This document shows positions 1-12,539 of a stretch of DNA of 64,000 nt, in pieces. The stretch comes from Buxus sempervirens. Taxonomy: Eukaryota > Streptophyta > Magnoliopsida > Buxales > Buxaceae. The stretch spans positions 3,844,001 through 3,908,000 of the forward strand of contig OX387193.1 in assembly GCA_947561395.2 (NCBI GenBank), given 5' to 3'. The translations under genes and the position numbers were made by a program. Below the pieces are notes generated by a model. It saw only the letters and a list, made by a program, of their open reading frames with translations, was not told the DNA's origin and searched no databases. How positions within the stretch are numbered: position 1 is the first letter of the stretch; each line of letters starts with the position of its first letter.

Positions 1-266
1 AAACTAGAGGAAGTTGAAGACTGAGGAAGACGATGGGAGTCAGGGAGAACTCGAATAAAAATACCACAAAATTGCCACCATCAAAAACGAAAAAACGGTT
101 CTGCATTTTTAAAAACCCAAATTTTCAGTTTCTAAAAATTGTTAACAATTTTTAAACCCTTTGAGAAAACAATTTGAAAACAGTCAATTCAAACACGTTT
201 CTTTATGGTTTTCCGTTTTAAAAAAATTGAAAAACCATGTTTAGAAATGTTACCAAACACCCTCTT
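1..266. mobile_element. Right end of a PIF/Harbinger-like element
   Basis: The sequence ends with ACCAAACACCCTC followed by TTA (267-269). This is the mirror image of the GAGGGTGTTTGG terminus at 2247. TTA target duplications and this type of terminal inverted repeat are typical of PIF/Harbinger/Tourist elements. The rest is rich in short A and T runs and in AAAAAC/GTTTTT motifs like the subterminal part of the 2247-4628 element. The left end lies outside the window and no transposase is visible. Confidence 0.5.
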
Positions 267-590
267 AGTGTTTCGGGCCTACTCATCACTAGCTACACTT
301 GCATATCACTGATGGAAACCAGACAAAATAAATAAATCTATTACTATTATAAAGCCAACACTATTTGATACCCAAATCGTCCCACGCATATTATTATTGT
401 GAGACATGGGAAAAAATCAATCTAATGATTTCCTCAATCATCACACGGGATTATATTAAACAAAGAGTCGCCACCATTCAATTTAGGTGTGAATGGACAC
501 CAAAATATCAAATAAGCACAAAAGGCAATTTTAGGGCAAAATATCCCTCCTAAAAAAAAAACAACCAGAGATGGGTAAGGGGATTAAGTT

Positions 591-625
591 ATGAACAGGG
601 GAAGGTGTTAGGCACCCCTATTCAT
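591..625 (-). other. Conserved U5 stem-loop of LTR copy 1
   Basis: In LTR sense the arms are ATGAATAGGGG and CCCCTGTTCAT around the loop tgcctaacacctt. The arms pair fully, with one U-G wobble. The same loop and position recur in the other Tat LTRs, where the arm bases change in pairs. Confidence 0.75.
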
Positions 626-1795
626 CCACACAAGGTGGTTGCCAGGCATTGTTCATGTTTAAAATAAAGGAAAAAAGCTTGCTATAAAAATCACAAAAAT
701 CACAAAAAAGAAGATGAAATTGTATGGTTTTTTCATAAGAATAGTCTGATTGATCCAGAACTTTCAAATATGATCATACTATTCCTAGGGTTTCATGATC
801 AAAACAAAATTGAGATGAAATCAAATAAAATCAATTTAAAGTGAAAAATCCAAAATCTGGCTTCAAGTCAAAATTCTAGAAATCTAGAAAAATATGATTT
901 TTATAAAATATTTCAAAATTGAACTTGAATAGTCCAGGACATAGATAAAGCCCAAATTTCACATTAAATCAAAAAATAAAAACCAAAAATACCCACGTTG
1001 ATGAAAAACACCAAAAATGGAGAATTTAGACCGTAGGGTCTTCTCTCAATAATGAAAAACAATTTAAAAACCATATCATGAAACCCTAGAAGTTATTTTC
1101 AGGCTTCTAGATTCAGATCTATCATATTGATCATGATAAATCCAAGATCTTAGCCTAAACCCACAAAAATCACGAAAACAGTGCTGTAGGTGCAAAAGTG
1201 GCAAAAATCCAAATTTTGGCAAAAATAGGGGATCTCATGCTATAAACATCATAGATTCATGTTATTCATTCAGATATATCATAAAAAGCATTAAAACATG
1301 ATCAGGATATTCAAAATAGCCACATCTCACAAATTAGAGCACATGGGGGTCTACCCTACGGATCCACCTGTTCCCCTTTCCCCTAGTTCTCTCTTCACGT
1401 TTTACGGCTAGAGAGACTCTTGAGGTACTTAGAGATAGGTTTGGTTACACAAACACAATCAAAGGCCTTATTCTATGAAAAAAAAGAAAAAAACAGATAT
1501 GGGGTTCTATTCTAGGGATCCACCTGTTCCCCTTTCCCCTAGTTCTCTCTTCACGTTTTACGGCTAGAGAGACCCTTGAGGTACTTAGAGACAAGTTTAG
1601 GGATACAAAAACAGATATGGCCTTATTCTACAGCAATAGAGATGATCCTATTACTTCTAGAATTGAAGACAGAAAATAAAAAAGGATAGGGGACTTACCT
1701 GGATTGAGCAGGCAAAGCAGCAGGGATTCCATTCCTTCTCTTGGAGCTTTTGATTCTTCAAAATTTCGTGGCCTTTAGCTAGAGGAAAGAGCCTC

Positions 1796-1803
1796 TATTT
1801 ATA
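1796..1803 (-). promoter_or_regulatory. TATA box of LTR copy 1
   Basis: TATAAATA on the minus strand, in the context GTCTATAAATAGAGGCTC. The same TATAAATA followed by a short G/A-rich stretch occurs in all Tat LTRs in the window, downstream of the dyad cluster, so this is the likely LTR promoter. Confidence 0.7.
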
Positions 1804-2004
1804 GACACACCCAGGGGCATGGCTGGTCCAGAAGGATATAGCCTGGTCTTTAAGATAGAGTAAAATACAGAGATAATGCCCATCCATAGCCAACCAAGGT
1901 AGCTTCAGCGAATAAAACACTTAATTCGCTCGTTTAAAGATATATTGGACTTCCAATAAAGCTCGGAAATCGAGAAAAGGACAAAACTCGCACGTGTCTT
2001 TAAT

Positions 2005-2108
2005 GCCCGTAAATGTACTACGGTCCAATGGGGACCGTATAGTTACTACGGGCGCGCCTGTCCGTAGATTAATTTCGGGCGCGATGGGCCCGTGAAGGAA
2101 ATACGGGC
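2005..2108 (-). promoter_or_regulatory. Cluster of four 21-bp GCCCGT-N9-ACGGGC-type dyads
   Basis: Four successive 21-bp dyads start at 2005, 2033, 2060 and 2088. Half-sites are GCCCGT or its variants GACCGT and GTCCGT, facing ACGGGC, ACGGTC or TCGGGC across exactly 9 bp. They lie about 100-205 bp inside the LTR 5' end and about 200 bp upstream of the TATA box. The role is unknown; fixed length and family conservation suggest a protein-binding site. Confidence 0.8.
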
Positions 2109-2246
2109 AAAGCCTGTTTATTCAATTTTTATGTTTTTTTGACCTGTTTTAAGCTCTAATTACATGTTTTTATTATTTTCTCATTTGGCAGTGCAATTTG
2201 GGGTGTCTACAATTATATTCCCTTTCATCTCCCCTTAACTAATTTA

Positions 2247-4628
2247 GAGGGTGTTTGGTAACGTGTTGAGAAACCGTTTTTTGGTTTTTAAACACAGAAA
2301 ACCAAAAACATGATTGGTATTCTTCGTTTTCAAACTGTTTAAAAAAAATGGTTCAAAATCATCCCCGTTTTTAAAAACTGAAAATGTGGGTTTTTAAAAA
2401 CACAAAACCGTTTTTTGTTGTTGTTGTTGATGGCAATTTTGTAATATTTTTATTTGAATTCTCCCCGACTCGCATAGTCTTCCTCCACCTGGGAGATTTC
2501 GTCTTTCACCATCGCGTGGTCAGCTGCGTTCTTTCTATGTTCATCAGCTTTTTTCTCAGATCTTCATCGAACGTTCTTGCAAGCGATTTGTGCTTTGGGA
2601 AGATTTTTCTCTCCAATCTCATAATCTCTTTTATTGTGCTCGTCCACTTGGTCGGATCTCGTCAGAGCTCCAAGATAACGCCGTCCCTATGCCTCGCTCC
2701 TTCCGATTCCCGGCATCGAGTTTGTCATCTCCATCTCCGACGGTCGTCGGAATCACTGCTCGCAACTGAAGCTATAAACTGAAATCATCATAGCTCTTCT
2801 TTTGCATCTTGGTTTCTGTAAGTAATCAATTAGCGAACGGAAGGGATTAAAAGGTTCTCGTGATCAGTGTTTTTGGGGATTCGGTAGCATGTTTCCTGCA
2901 GTTTTTCTCCGATTTTGATTTTGATGAAGAGAAAACTCTCTTTTTGTGTCAAATTTAATCACGCCTGTTCCTGCTGGTCAGCAAATTTCGATCCCTGCTG
3001 GTCAGCAAATTTCGATCTTTCACATCTCACTAAGCTCCTTTTGGTCTCTCCTCTTAAATTAGCCCGTGCTTTGTGCGGTTACTCCATGACTTTTTGTTCG
3101 AGATTTCGTCGTTTTTCTCTAAAGTTATTACGGTGAAATCGAATCACCTTGGTGCTTGAAGGCGTCTGGAACCATGTGGTTGATTTGATGCGTCAACGCT
3201 CGCAGACAGGAGTTAGAAGATGCCCATTGTCTTTGTTGTCTTGTCACATATCAAAAATTTCTTCATGACTGACAAGAATTCCGTTGATCGGAAGTAGACG
3301 CGCCGGACAAAGGTCCGGTTCTGACGAGCATCTTTGGGGGATTTTGATGGGATTTAATGGTTTCAATAGGCGAGGAGTTGGTTTTTTCCGGTCATTGGAT
3401 GGGGTTGGATTTGGGGTCTGGATTTACGGCCAGTTTCCGGGATTCGCCGCCGGAGATCTCGTTCCGGCATAGAACAGAGGTTGCAAAGGAGGGTCTTTGG
3501 GAACGCAGAGAGGTGGAAGAAAGGGACGAAATCGTCTTCAAGTCTTTTGTCGAAGAAGCTGACGACGAACGACGTTGTTAGTTTTCATCGACGAACGACG
3601 CTAACGAAATCGTTTTCGAGTCTTTAATCTCGACGAACGACGCTAACGACAGAACGGCGTCGTTAATTTTCGTCGTTCGCCGTTTCATTAGCGTTATTTG
3701 GATTTTTAAGCCATTAGGACGCGTGTCGCGTCGTCGAGATTCATTGTACCATTCGTTATACCATCAGCGACAAAAGAAAAGGGCTCCTCCAACATCACCT
3801 TAGAATAAGCTTTTGATTGGCTCGTGATAGTTAAAAATTTCATCAAAACATATGGGATGGGACCCACCATTTTCATTTTTAATCACAATTTGCGACTCTC
3901 CTGCATTGAGATGTACAGCTCAAAATCAGAATTTTCAATGTTCGCTATATATGCTAACGACAGAACGGCGTCGTTAATTTTCGTCGTTCGCCGTTTCATT
4001 AGCGTTATTTGGATTTTTAAGCCATTAGGACGCGTGTCGCGTCGTCGAGATTCATTGTACCATTCGTTATACCATCAGCGACAAAAGAAAAGGGCTCCTC
4101 CAACATCACCTTAGAATAAGCTTTTGATTGGCTCGTGATAGTTAAAAATTTCATCAAAACATATGGGATGGGACCCACCATTTTCATTTTTAATCACAAT
4201 TTGCGACTCTCCTGCATTGAGATGTACAGCTCAAAATCAGAATTTTCAATGTTCGCTATATATCGGGATGTACGCCTAAGATTTGGCCATGTGGCGCAGA
4301 CTTAGTAACCATGTATGTCGTTACTCTGACTTGGTACAACTCGCTCGTCTTTAATTTTAAGGCAGCGTGTGGTGCGTAATTTTGTTAGAGTTTAATAGGT
4401 TTGTAGGTTGTATAACAATGCATATTTATTGATTTTGAAAACTTGAATCATTTTTTTTTTTTTAACAATTGTTATCAAACGAGTTTTTCGTCACCTGTTT
4501 TTAAAAACCCAAAAAACAGTGATAACTACCAAACGGGTTTCTTGTCATGTGTTTTCAAAAACCCAAAAACAGTCGTAACTGTTTTTAGTTTTCAAACTGT
4601 TTTAAAAAAAACGTTACGAAACGGCCTC
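2247..4628. mobile_element. PIF/Harbinger-like non-autonomous element
   Basis: The left end GAGGGTGTTTGGTAACG and the right end, whose reverse complement is GAGGCCGTTTCGTAACG, form imperfect terminal inverted repeats. These continue into A/T-run-rich subterminal arms of about 150-180 bp. TTA stands on both sides (2244-2246 and 4629-4631), the usual target duplication of this superfamily. The interior (about 2450-4260) is less AT-rich and contains an exact 311-bp tandem duplication. I see no transposase (DDE) gene and none of the small open frames resembles a known protein. The less AT-rich interior could be captured host sequence. Confidence 0.55.
3642..4263. repeat. Exact 311-bp tandem duplication, two units
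   Basis: Unit 1 is 3642-3952 and unit 2 is 3953-4263, each starting gctaacgacagaacggcg. I see no differences between them when read side by side, so the duplication is recent. It lies inside the Harbinger-like element. Confidence 0.9.
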
Positions 4629-4892
4629 TTAGTTATCCTTGTATAACTACTTCATATTATTCAAAATGTTCTTTAGTTTTAATTTTATTTACTTTTACAT
4701 CCCTATTATATACATATAACTACTTCGATTGATTTATTTATAAATTTTAAAATTACAGATTATAATTAAAATTCCAATATGGCATATTAAAATTTTAAAG
4801 AATTTTGATTGCTGGATCCAATAGCACTATTTGTTTGAGATGAGCTTTTATGGTTTGAGCCTAAACCCATAAAGGATTAACGAGTCTAAATG
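4629..4892. other. AT-rich spacer
   Basis: AT-rich sequence between the Harbinger-like element and the next MITE. I see no gene or repeat structure. Confidence 0.5.
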
Positions 4893-4901
4893 GTTTAATT
4901 T

Positions 4902-5272
4902 AAGGGAAAATTAATTTGTAGTGATACTTTTTTAACATAATTACAATTCAGTCAGCAAAGTCTCCTAAACTTAAAGAAAATTTTATCAGAATAATTAAAT
5001 TTTAGTGATATTTTACTATTACAAACCCTATTCTTCCAAAAATACCCCTATATCAATCGATCAAATGTCTTTTAAAAATCAACCAAATCACTTGTATAAA
5101 GCAATAAAAATGACTTTTGATTGACTTGTACATATGGGCATTCCTCATTAATAGTGAAATATAAATAAAATTTAATTATGTTCATAAAGGTTTCCTATAA
5201 GTTGAAATCTAGAACTTTGGTGACTCAATTTTAATTATTTTTAAAAAATCACTAAAACTTAATTTTCCCATC
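4902..5272. mobile_element. MITE with GGGAAAATTAA inverted ends and 9-bp target duplication
   Basis: The left end (GGGAAAATTAATTTGTAGTGA at 4904) and the reverse complement of the right end match at about 18 of 21 positions. The direct repeat gtttaattt flanks it (4893-4901 and 5273-5281), a 9-bp duplication as in Mutator-type elements. The interior is AT-rich and non-coding. Related copies lie at 58638-59282. Confidence 0.65.
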
Positions 5273-5619
5273 GTTTAATTTGGACAATATTTGCTCAAGG
5301 TTTATAGTTTTCTTTTTTGGCCCTTTTTAGTTTCAACTAAAAACTAGCATTTTGTTTTTTTCCTTTTTTTGTTTGTTTAGTAATTAAAAACGTTAAAAAT
5401 TCAACTAAGTGTTTTTTTTTAAATAAAAAAACATTAGGGTACAATCTATTTAGTAGAAAAACGTTCCCTTCTTTAAGGCTTGGAAATCGTCTAGTGTCAA
5501 CAGAGGTCAAGGCCTAGGTTAAGGTCTTCCACCCAACATGAATCACCACTCTAGTTCCTAACTTATAAAATTCATATTTACTAAACTCTAAGAAGCACTG
5601 AATTATCCATCGGTGATCG

Positions 5620-5815
5620 ATCTCCGTTCTCACTTCACTTCTATAAGAAAAAAAAAAAAGGAGGCTCTCCTTAGTTCCGTTTTGCATAGGCAACCGAAAA
5701 CAAGCCATCAATCACGGGCATCCAGTCACTGTCTCCATCTTTTCTGCTCTCCTTCTTCGTCCTCGTGCTTGCCTCCATCAACAAGTCTTCGCAGAGAGGG
5801 CACTTTAATTAGCCG
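5620..5815 (+). pseudogene. Remnant of a class III chitinase: promoter and signal peptide only
   Basis: The stretch from the cacttct-ataagaaaa-ggaggctctcctta leader through the signal-peptide region closely matches the 5' part of the chitinase pseudogene at 57504. The expected start codon reads ACG instead of ATG (near 5717). The hydrophobic leader is recognisable up to the Ser-Ser/Ala end, then the sequence jumps to the region encoding the Arg-Glu-Gly-Thr-Leu segment. The first part of the mature protein is thus missing and nothing of the catalytic barrel follows. It shows that the chitinase cluster once extended upstream of the intact gene. Confidence 0.75.
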
Positions 5816-6012
5816 ACGGAATTAAAATCCTCCATATGTGTGGGGTTGTGATTGGCCAGTTGCATCATCTTTGTAGTATATGTGCTTAAAAAATCTCCAT
5901 CAACAAGTCTTCGCAGAGAGGGCACTTTAGCCGACGGAATCAAAATCCTCCATGTGTGTGGGGTTGTGATTGGCCAGTTGCATCATCTTTGTAGTATATG
6001 TGCTTAAAAAAT
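5773..6012. repeat. About 120-bp tandem duplication over the chitinase remnant
   Basis: Units start with ctccatcaacaagtcttcgc at 5773 and 5895 and both run to cttaaaaaat. They differ by a few substitutions and a 4-bp indel (aattag against ag). Confidence 0.85.
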
Positions 6013-6650
6013 CTAAGTAACTGCCAATCTCCTTTGTTATTATATGTATAATAGAATAAAATAAAGATGGTTGGACTTTGGGATTTTCTGGTTCTTGGCT
6101 TTAGTTTGTTCATTACTTCCTTTTCCTTGTTCTCTCTCTTTCTTTTACTCAATTTTTAAAACCTTATAAAATCAATTAGGAGTTTGTGGCATTTGATGTT
6201 AGAGCTTATACTATATGATTTTGTTGTTTGCAGTATGTTATTTCTATTACTTATACTCTATGATATCAATACTTCTACGTACACTATCATTTTAGTGTTT
6301 GTGTAATCATAAAATTTTGATGCTTCTACCCTGGATTGCTTTGCTTGTGTATTCTGTGACTTTAATGCATGTAACACTTATATCCTATAATTTAGTGTCT
6401 GTACCTAACTCCAATGAAATTAATTTCAATTAAATCGAAGATACCTTCAATTTAATTAATATAACTGCAGTTTTTTTTCCTTTTTTTTTTTTAAGTTATA
6501 AAATGGAACTTAGTGAGACCAGCCAAATAACATAAGTTGCTGCTAAATTACGTCTCAAATATTCTTTTTTTTTTTTCGGTAAAAATTATGTAATTTTTTA
6601 ATAAGATTTTAAGAATTTATAGTCTTGGAATGATCACAACTGAAGCCAGA
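6013..6650. other. AT-rich intergenic sequence
   Basis: Contains T runs (6470-6490 and 6565-6580) and no convincing open frame or repeat. Confidence 0.5.
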
Positions 6651-6790
6651 TCAGCTGGTCCCTCACGTTGGAAGATCTATTGGTCCAACGGTGGAAAGTG
6701 TGTACACATAGACTTCATGCACCTATGTGGACACATATATCACCGTTAGACCAGAAAATCTTCCAGCCAAAGGCTCCAACAGATTTGAAG
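6651..6790. repeat. Fold-back element upstream of the intact chitinase gene
   Basis: Imperfect inverted repeat. The left arm TTGGAAGATCTATTGGTCC continues into AACGGTG; the right arm CACCGTTAGACCAGAAAATC continues into TTCCAG. It corresponds, with its flanks, to 59776-59915 upstream of the chitinase pseudogene at 60755, so both probably descend from one ancestral promoter region. Confidence 0.6.
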
Positions 6791-7259
6791 TCATCACAAC
6801 CCAAAAGTGCAAAAAAGCTAAGCAAGCTGTGTGCCCAAAAACATGAGTGGTTATCTAGTGCGAAATTTGCAAGACTATTTGGAAAAGTGATCGAAAATGG
6901 CATGCATCTGGTATTTCATTGGACGAAGCCGAGGCTATATATTGCTTTAACCACTTCTAGAATCTTTTATAATTTTCTTGTATCCTGGCAAAGTAATTAC
7001 AAAAGTCGTTTATTGGCTGGTACATTGGACTTTCCATGGTGGAGGCGGCTATGAATTAACTTCTAGTCGCTTCGGATTGCAATATAACCCTACATCCACT
7101 CACATATATTTGTTATGATATAATATAAGATGCTTCACATAGCAGCATTTCTTGCCAACTGCAAAGTCCAATGCAGTAAAAAAATTATAAGGAATATATT
7201 TTCAAGTTCACATGGTATGCAATGTGAGTCTACAATGTCTTCAAAAGCCACTCACATCG

Positions 7260-7418
7260 CGGATGAGATCCTGTACAACCTTTATCTACAACCTTATATG
7301 CAGCTTTTCACAAGATTGTTTAAAAATTTACAAATATTCCATTCACAATACACATGGCATGATTCTGTGAAAAGCTGCATATAAGGTTGTAGATAAAGGT
7401 TGTACAGGATCTCATCTG
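7260..7418. mobile_element. 159-bp Mutator-like MITE with a perfect 51-bp stem
   Basis: Arms 7262-7312 and 7366-7416 are exact reverse complements (51 bp) around a 53-bp loop. The 9-bp direct repeat ctcacatcg flanks the element (7251-7259 and 7419-7427), the target duplication size of Mutator-type transposons. It lies about 460 bp upstream of the chitinase start codon. A transcript would form a long hairpin that could feed small-RNA pathways; this is inference. Confidence 0.88.
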
Positions 7419-7834
7419 CTCACATCGTCCCAAGGATGTACGGATAACTAATTACCAGGAAATGGTGATTGGTAACTGGTTAATTCCATTGCTTCGCGTG
7501 GGTACAAGCGGCATTAATCTATTAGAGTAAAAGGAGAATTTTGAAACCAAACATTTTTTTTCCATGGTGTATACAAATATCCTAAAATGTTGGGGCTGAA
7601 CTTGAAGTTATCGATATGCTCAAGGATATTCCCTTATCAAGTCGTCGACGACTCGACGGAGCCCACTACAAGGTCAAGGTCTTGCCATCGACATTTTATT
7701 TTTTTTTGGTAGCAGCCATCGACATTTACCACCCTATCTTCTAGTGATCTTCACATTTAAAATATGTATTGATTTGACTTTTTAAGAAGCGCCCAATTAT
7801 ACATTCGTGAACACTTTCTTTCCTTTCACACCTC

Positions 7835-8778
<944 letters not shown>

Positions 8779-10680
8779 ATGAGTCTGAGCTGCTCCTGAA
8801 ATAAAAAATATAAATAAGTTCCAATCTTTGTAGTTTAATGCGATTCAATGAAATGGTTGGACTTGGACATTCTGTTTTTTGTTGACTTCGTTATTTACTT
8901 TTCTTGTCTTCTGTCCTTTTCAGACACAGTACACACCATAACTTTTTTTTTTTTTTTGGTAGGATTTTACAGTACACACCATAATTTTCCTACCTAGATA
9001 TGGAGGAGGTTATTAATGGGATTGGTTTTGGCCATATTGTCAGCTCGTTACAGGCTTTCAGTTATGAATGGATAATAAACAGGTTGAACAAATTTGGGGT
9101 ATTTGCTTGATCACGATGGGGGACTTTTTTTTGTTTTTTTTGGTAGTCCGATGGGGGACTTCTTCGGGGAAACTTTTGTAAGTGATGTTCATGTTGCTGA
9201 GTAAACTTGTTTGTGGTCGTTTTCCTACTCAAAAAAAAAAAAGATCATGATGAATAAGCTTCAACTCTCGGTCTGGATCCATGAGATTACAGCTTATTCT
9301 TGTGCTGCAATAGATCCAGTCCAATGGCCCAAAAAGTAGACTACAGCGACTAAGCTAGCCAAGTTTATTAACCTATATCGGTATTGATCCAGCCCAATAG
9401 GTTTAAGTATGATCTAATTGGATGGATGGCACGGTTGGCACCAACTCTCGTCATCCATTTATTTCGGACCTAGTCCCGGCCGTTGCATTCTAACATATAG
9501 GGGTGCATCTTGATTCAGTTAAAACCAAGAACCAACCGACCCAAACTGTTTCAAACCAAGAACCAACCGACCCAAACTGACTTGAATCAGTTTGTGTTGA
9601 GTTTCAAAGCATGTGTGACGCCAGACAGAATAGAGATTATTCTGCCAGCTAGTTTGAATAGATAATTAACAGGGAAGAACACAAGCAGTTTGCCCAAAAA
9701 CACAGAGAAATCGTCTCTGAAATTCAACTAATTCTTATTTAATCAAGTCTTCCTAAATCAGTCCACAAGCCGAACTTCATAGCCAAAAATCGTCTATATT
9801 GGAAAGTTACTAAAAACGGCCAAATCCCCTAAAGAATGCCTAAATGAAATATAGAATAAAATAAGCAACCTGTGAAAAATTTGGCTCCAAATCCAGTTTA
9901 AAATCACTTCCTAATTGACAAATGAGATATTACCAGAAATAGTAAAAATAACTAAGAATAGTGATTCGGAGGGGAAGCGAAATTCAAGGTCGAAAAAGAT
10001 GCACACCGACTTCTGCCAGTGTCCCACAACGTGCGCATCGGAAATAGCTTTCCGAATTGGGGTCATATGTAGGATTCTGATGACCGTAGCCAAAGTTATG
10101 GGCAAAATACTAAAACGCACTCAAAACTGCCCCAATTAGAAAGATAACACCATCACTTCCTGCCTTTGCGATGATTAGCCAACTCATGGTATTCCAGTGC
10201 ATCAATGTGCAATCTAACAACTCAGCATCTTCTGTCTCGGATCCCCCTGGATCACTGTGGTTCTATTTTGTTTAAATCAAATGGAACCGAACAAACCCAA
10301 CTTGAAATATGTTTTAATAAACCGAATCAAATCAAACCGATCGAACCGAACCTGTATATCAACTTGGTTCAGTTTTCCGGTTGGAGTAATCTGTTTTCAA
10401 ATGGGTTCGGTTCGATTTTGGGGTTAACAGTTATGCAATCAGCCCTCTCCCTTCATTAGATGGTTGTGTTCTCATAGTAGAACTCACATGGTATTGGCCT
10501 TGAGTGAAGAAACACTTCATTTGAGTCTTAGTTTGATGGTAGACCATTAACCAACCATTACTTAGAAATACTAAGGATTAATGATTACAAATGCTGGATT
10601 GTGGATTAATTTGGAAAGCATGGCCTACCATGCACCTAACACATTTGCTTTCAGTTAACTAAAACACTTTTCTTGATAAT
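8779..10680. other. Intergenic sequence with degraded repeats
   Basis: No gene is recognisable. It contains T runs (8943-8958, 9126-9140), a local direct duplication of ccaagaaccaaccgacccaa (about 9523-9580), and a related aaccgaacc/ggttcggtt-rich stretch at 10280-10420. The repeat-like material is probably an old insertion, but I cannot assign it to a family. Confidence 0.4.
8801..8816 (+). terminator. Putative polyadenylation signal of the chitinase gene
   Basis: Overlapping aataaa and aataag-like hexamers lie 20-40 bp after the stop codon. Confidence 0.4.
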
Positions 10681-10902
10681 CACTTTCCATCCCTTTCTCT
10701 ACATGATCCTCGTGATCCAACACTTCACTCTTCTGGCTTACCTTTCAACAAACAGATCATTTGTTAGTTAGCCTCGTGGAGTCTTAAAACTCACTTTCCA
10801 TCCCTTTCTGTTCATGATCCTTGTGATCCAACACTTCACTCTTCCAGCCTACCTTTCAACAAACAGATCATTTGTTAGTTAGCCTCGTAGAGTCTTAAAA
10901 CT
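10681..10902. repeat. 111-bp tandem duplication, two units
   Basis: Units start cactttccatccctttct at 10681 and 10792 and differ at only a few positions. No coding function is apparent. Confidence 0.88.
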
Positions 10903-11996
10903 AGATTCATCTTTTAATTTGCACATTAATTAGAGAAAATTAATTCAAATTTTCCATATCCATAAAGCTCGCCATCATTCATGTAAATGTGAAATTAAAA
11001 ACAAAAAATATCCCTTCTTTAACAATGGCTGCAACGATTCTGAGCTTTTAAGCCTCACACTCTAGTTCTGAAGGCAGCCTCTTCCATGGTTTCATTGATT
11101 CGTTAATATCTTAGAGTCAAATCACTTGTCGGTGCTCAACCACCACTTGACTCACCGAGTCGATTCACGACACTAACTGCTCTCTCCGGCAAACTTGATG
11201 ACTTCTCGCGTTTTGCTTTCACGCCTTTCACGTATGCTCTGCACTTTTCTTTCATCTGCAATGATTCTAGTTCACTTTTTAGACTTTTTTTAGAACGACT
11301 TTGTTGAGAGATGCCTTTTGCCTTTTCTTGCTTTCTTGGTCAATTTAGCTCCTACTTGTTGGGTATTGTAAAGTTTTCTAGTTCCATTTGTGAAACTTCT
11401 CGCCATCTCCGTTAGTAAACTCTTTAATCAGAACCACGTAAAATCTATATTTCTGTGCTTTGCTTGTTCTATTCTTAATTTCTTTATTATTTTTATTTAT
11501 TTCTCTGCATTTCAAGCCATATTAATTAATTGTTTGAGTTAAGTTTTCTATTCTCCATGAGTTGTGAATATCTCCATTTGACAAATGGGACTTTTTTTTT
11601 TTTTTTTTTTTTGGGTAGAAAGACAAATGGGACTTCGGTCCTTACTTTCAACAACAAAATGAAATGATGGAAGTCCATGTACTTGCTAAGAGCCTAAGAT
11701 ATTGCAATTGCGTGTGCCGATTCACCTGCCCGGAATCACGACAGACTGTTGGTGGTTGGCAGGGAAGTGACTCTACCATGGCCAAAGATAGAAACAAAGG
11801 ACAACCTTTCAATCATTCAATTTCACTGATCATCTTTTGTACCAATACTAATATCAACATCACACACCTACTTTCACCATATCTCTACCAATAATGTAGA
11901 AAATTAACAAAGCAGGTAGCTAGAGACACAAAAATTGGGCCAACTAGAGGGATTAGGGAATCTGTATGTCCAATTGTTACTTTACATGAGCTAGTT
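10903..11996. other. Intergenic sequence
   Basis: AT-rich, with a T run at about 11590-11612. I see no supported gene. Confidence 0.4.
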
Positions 11997-12004
11997 AGTT
12001 AATA

Positions 12005-12218
12005 GGATTTAAATCATCTATGGACTTGCCCCGTAAATATGCTCGTTCATAGCCTCCCGGTGATTGCCACATAGACAATAAACCTACAATATATATATAA
12101 TTTGACTCACTCTTTTATTGCATGTTTCTAAGTGATTGTCGGTATTTGCCGTATAACAATCACCTATAAACTACAAATGAGCACCTTTTACGAGCTCGTT
12201 GTAAATGATTTAAAGCCC
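12005..12218. mobile_element. MITE with GGATTTAAATCAT inverted ends
   Basis: The left end GGATTTAAATCATCTATGG is matched by the reverse complement of the right end (GGGCTTTAAATCATTTAC). Flanking 8-mers agttaata and agttagta agree at 7 of 8 positions, suggesting a hAT-like duplication. It is related to the MITE at 14276-14469. Confidence 0.55.
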
Positions 12219-12302
12219 AGTTAGTATTACATATCCATATCTTGAAATATTATTGAAACAAAATGTTTAAATTACGTTATCCCAATTTAAACATTTTCGC
12301 TA

Positions 12303-12506
12303 TCAGTGGTTGAAAGGACTTTTCAATTTTGGCCAGTTTGTACTGTGGTACCACCGGGTGGGGGCCTGGGGCTGTGTAATTTGCTATGTAGGTCCGTCAT
12401 TTTTGCCATGGTAACATGGGAGTTGGTACCATGGGTGGTACCAACTTCGACACTTTCACAATCGAAGTCGGTGCAGTGGAGACCACTTGAAAAGTCTTTA
12501 TAATTT
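12303..12506. repeat. Partly palindromic repeat, shared with the window end
   Basis: The ends contain aggacttttcaa and, inverted, ttgaaaagtct. The middle holds several GGTACC palindromes. Positions 12354-12426 match 63928-64000 at about 72 of 73 bases, so this is a dispersed repeat. The element type is not identified. Confidence 0.5.
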
Positions 12507-12539
12507 TGGTAAATTTAAGTGGTTAATTTAGAGCTAGAA

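Larger units (their letters stand above)
398..2211 (-). mobile_element. Solo LTR of a Tat-type Ty3/gypsy element (LTR copy 1)
   Basis: Read on the minus strand it begins TGTAGACACCCC and ends ATGTCTCACA, with the TG...CA ends of an LTR. It is flanked by the perfect 5-bp target duplication attat (393-397 and 2212-2216). It is 1814 bp long and has no internal domain, so it is a solo LTR left by recombination. It matches LTR copies 2 and 4. In LTR order it carries a GCCCGT-N9-ACGGGC dyad cluster (2005-2108), a TATA box (1796-1803, minus strand), two copies of a CTCTCT...AGAGAG hairpin near 1389 and 1544, a U5 stem-loop (591-625) and a PBS-like motif (464-473). Confidence 0.93.

Noticed and set aside
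2384..2782. 132-codon frame in the Harbinger-like element
   Set aside because: Hydrophobic composition from T-rich codons, no recognised domain, overlaps the subterminal inverted repeat.
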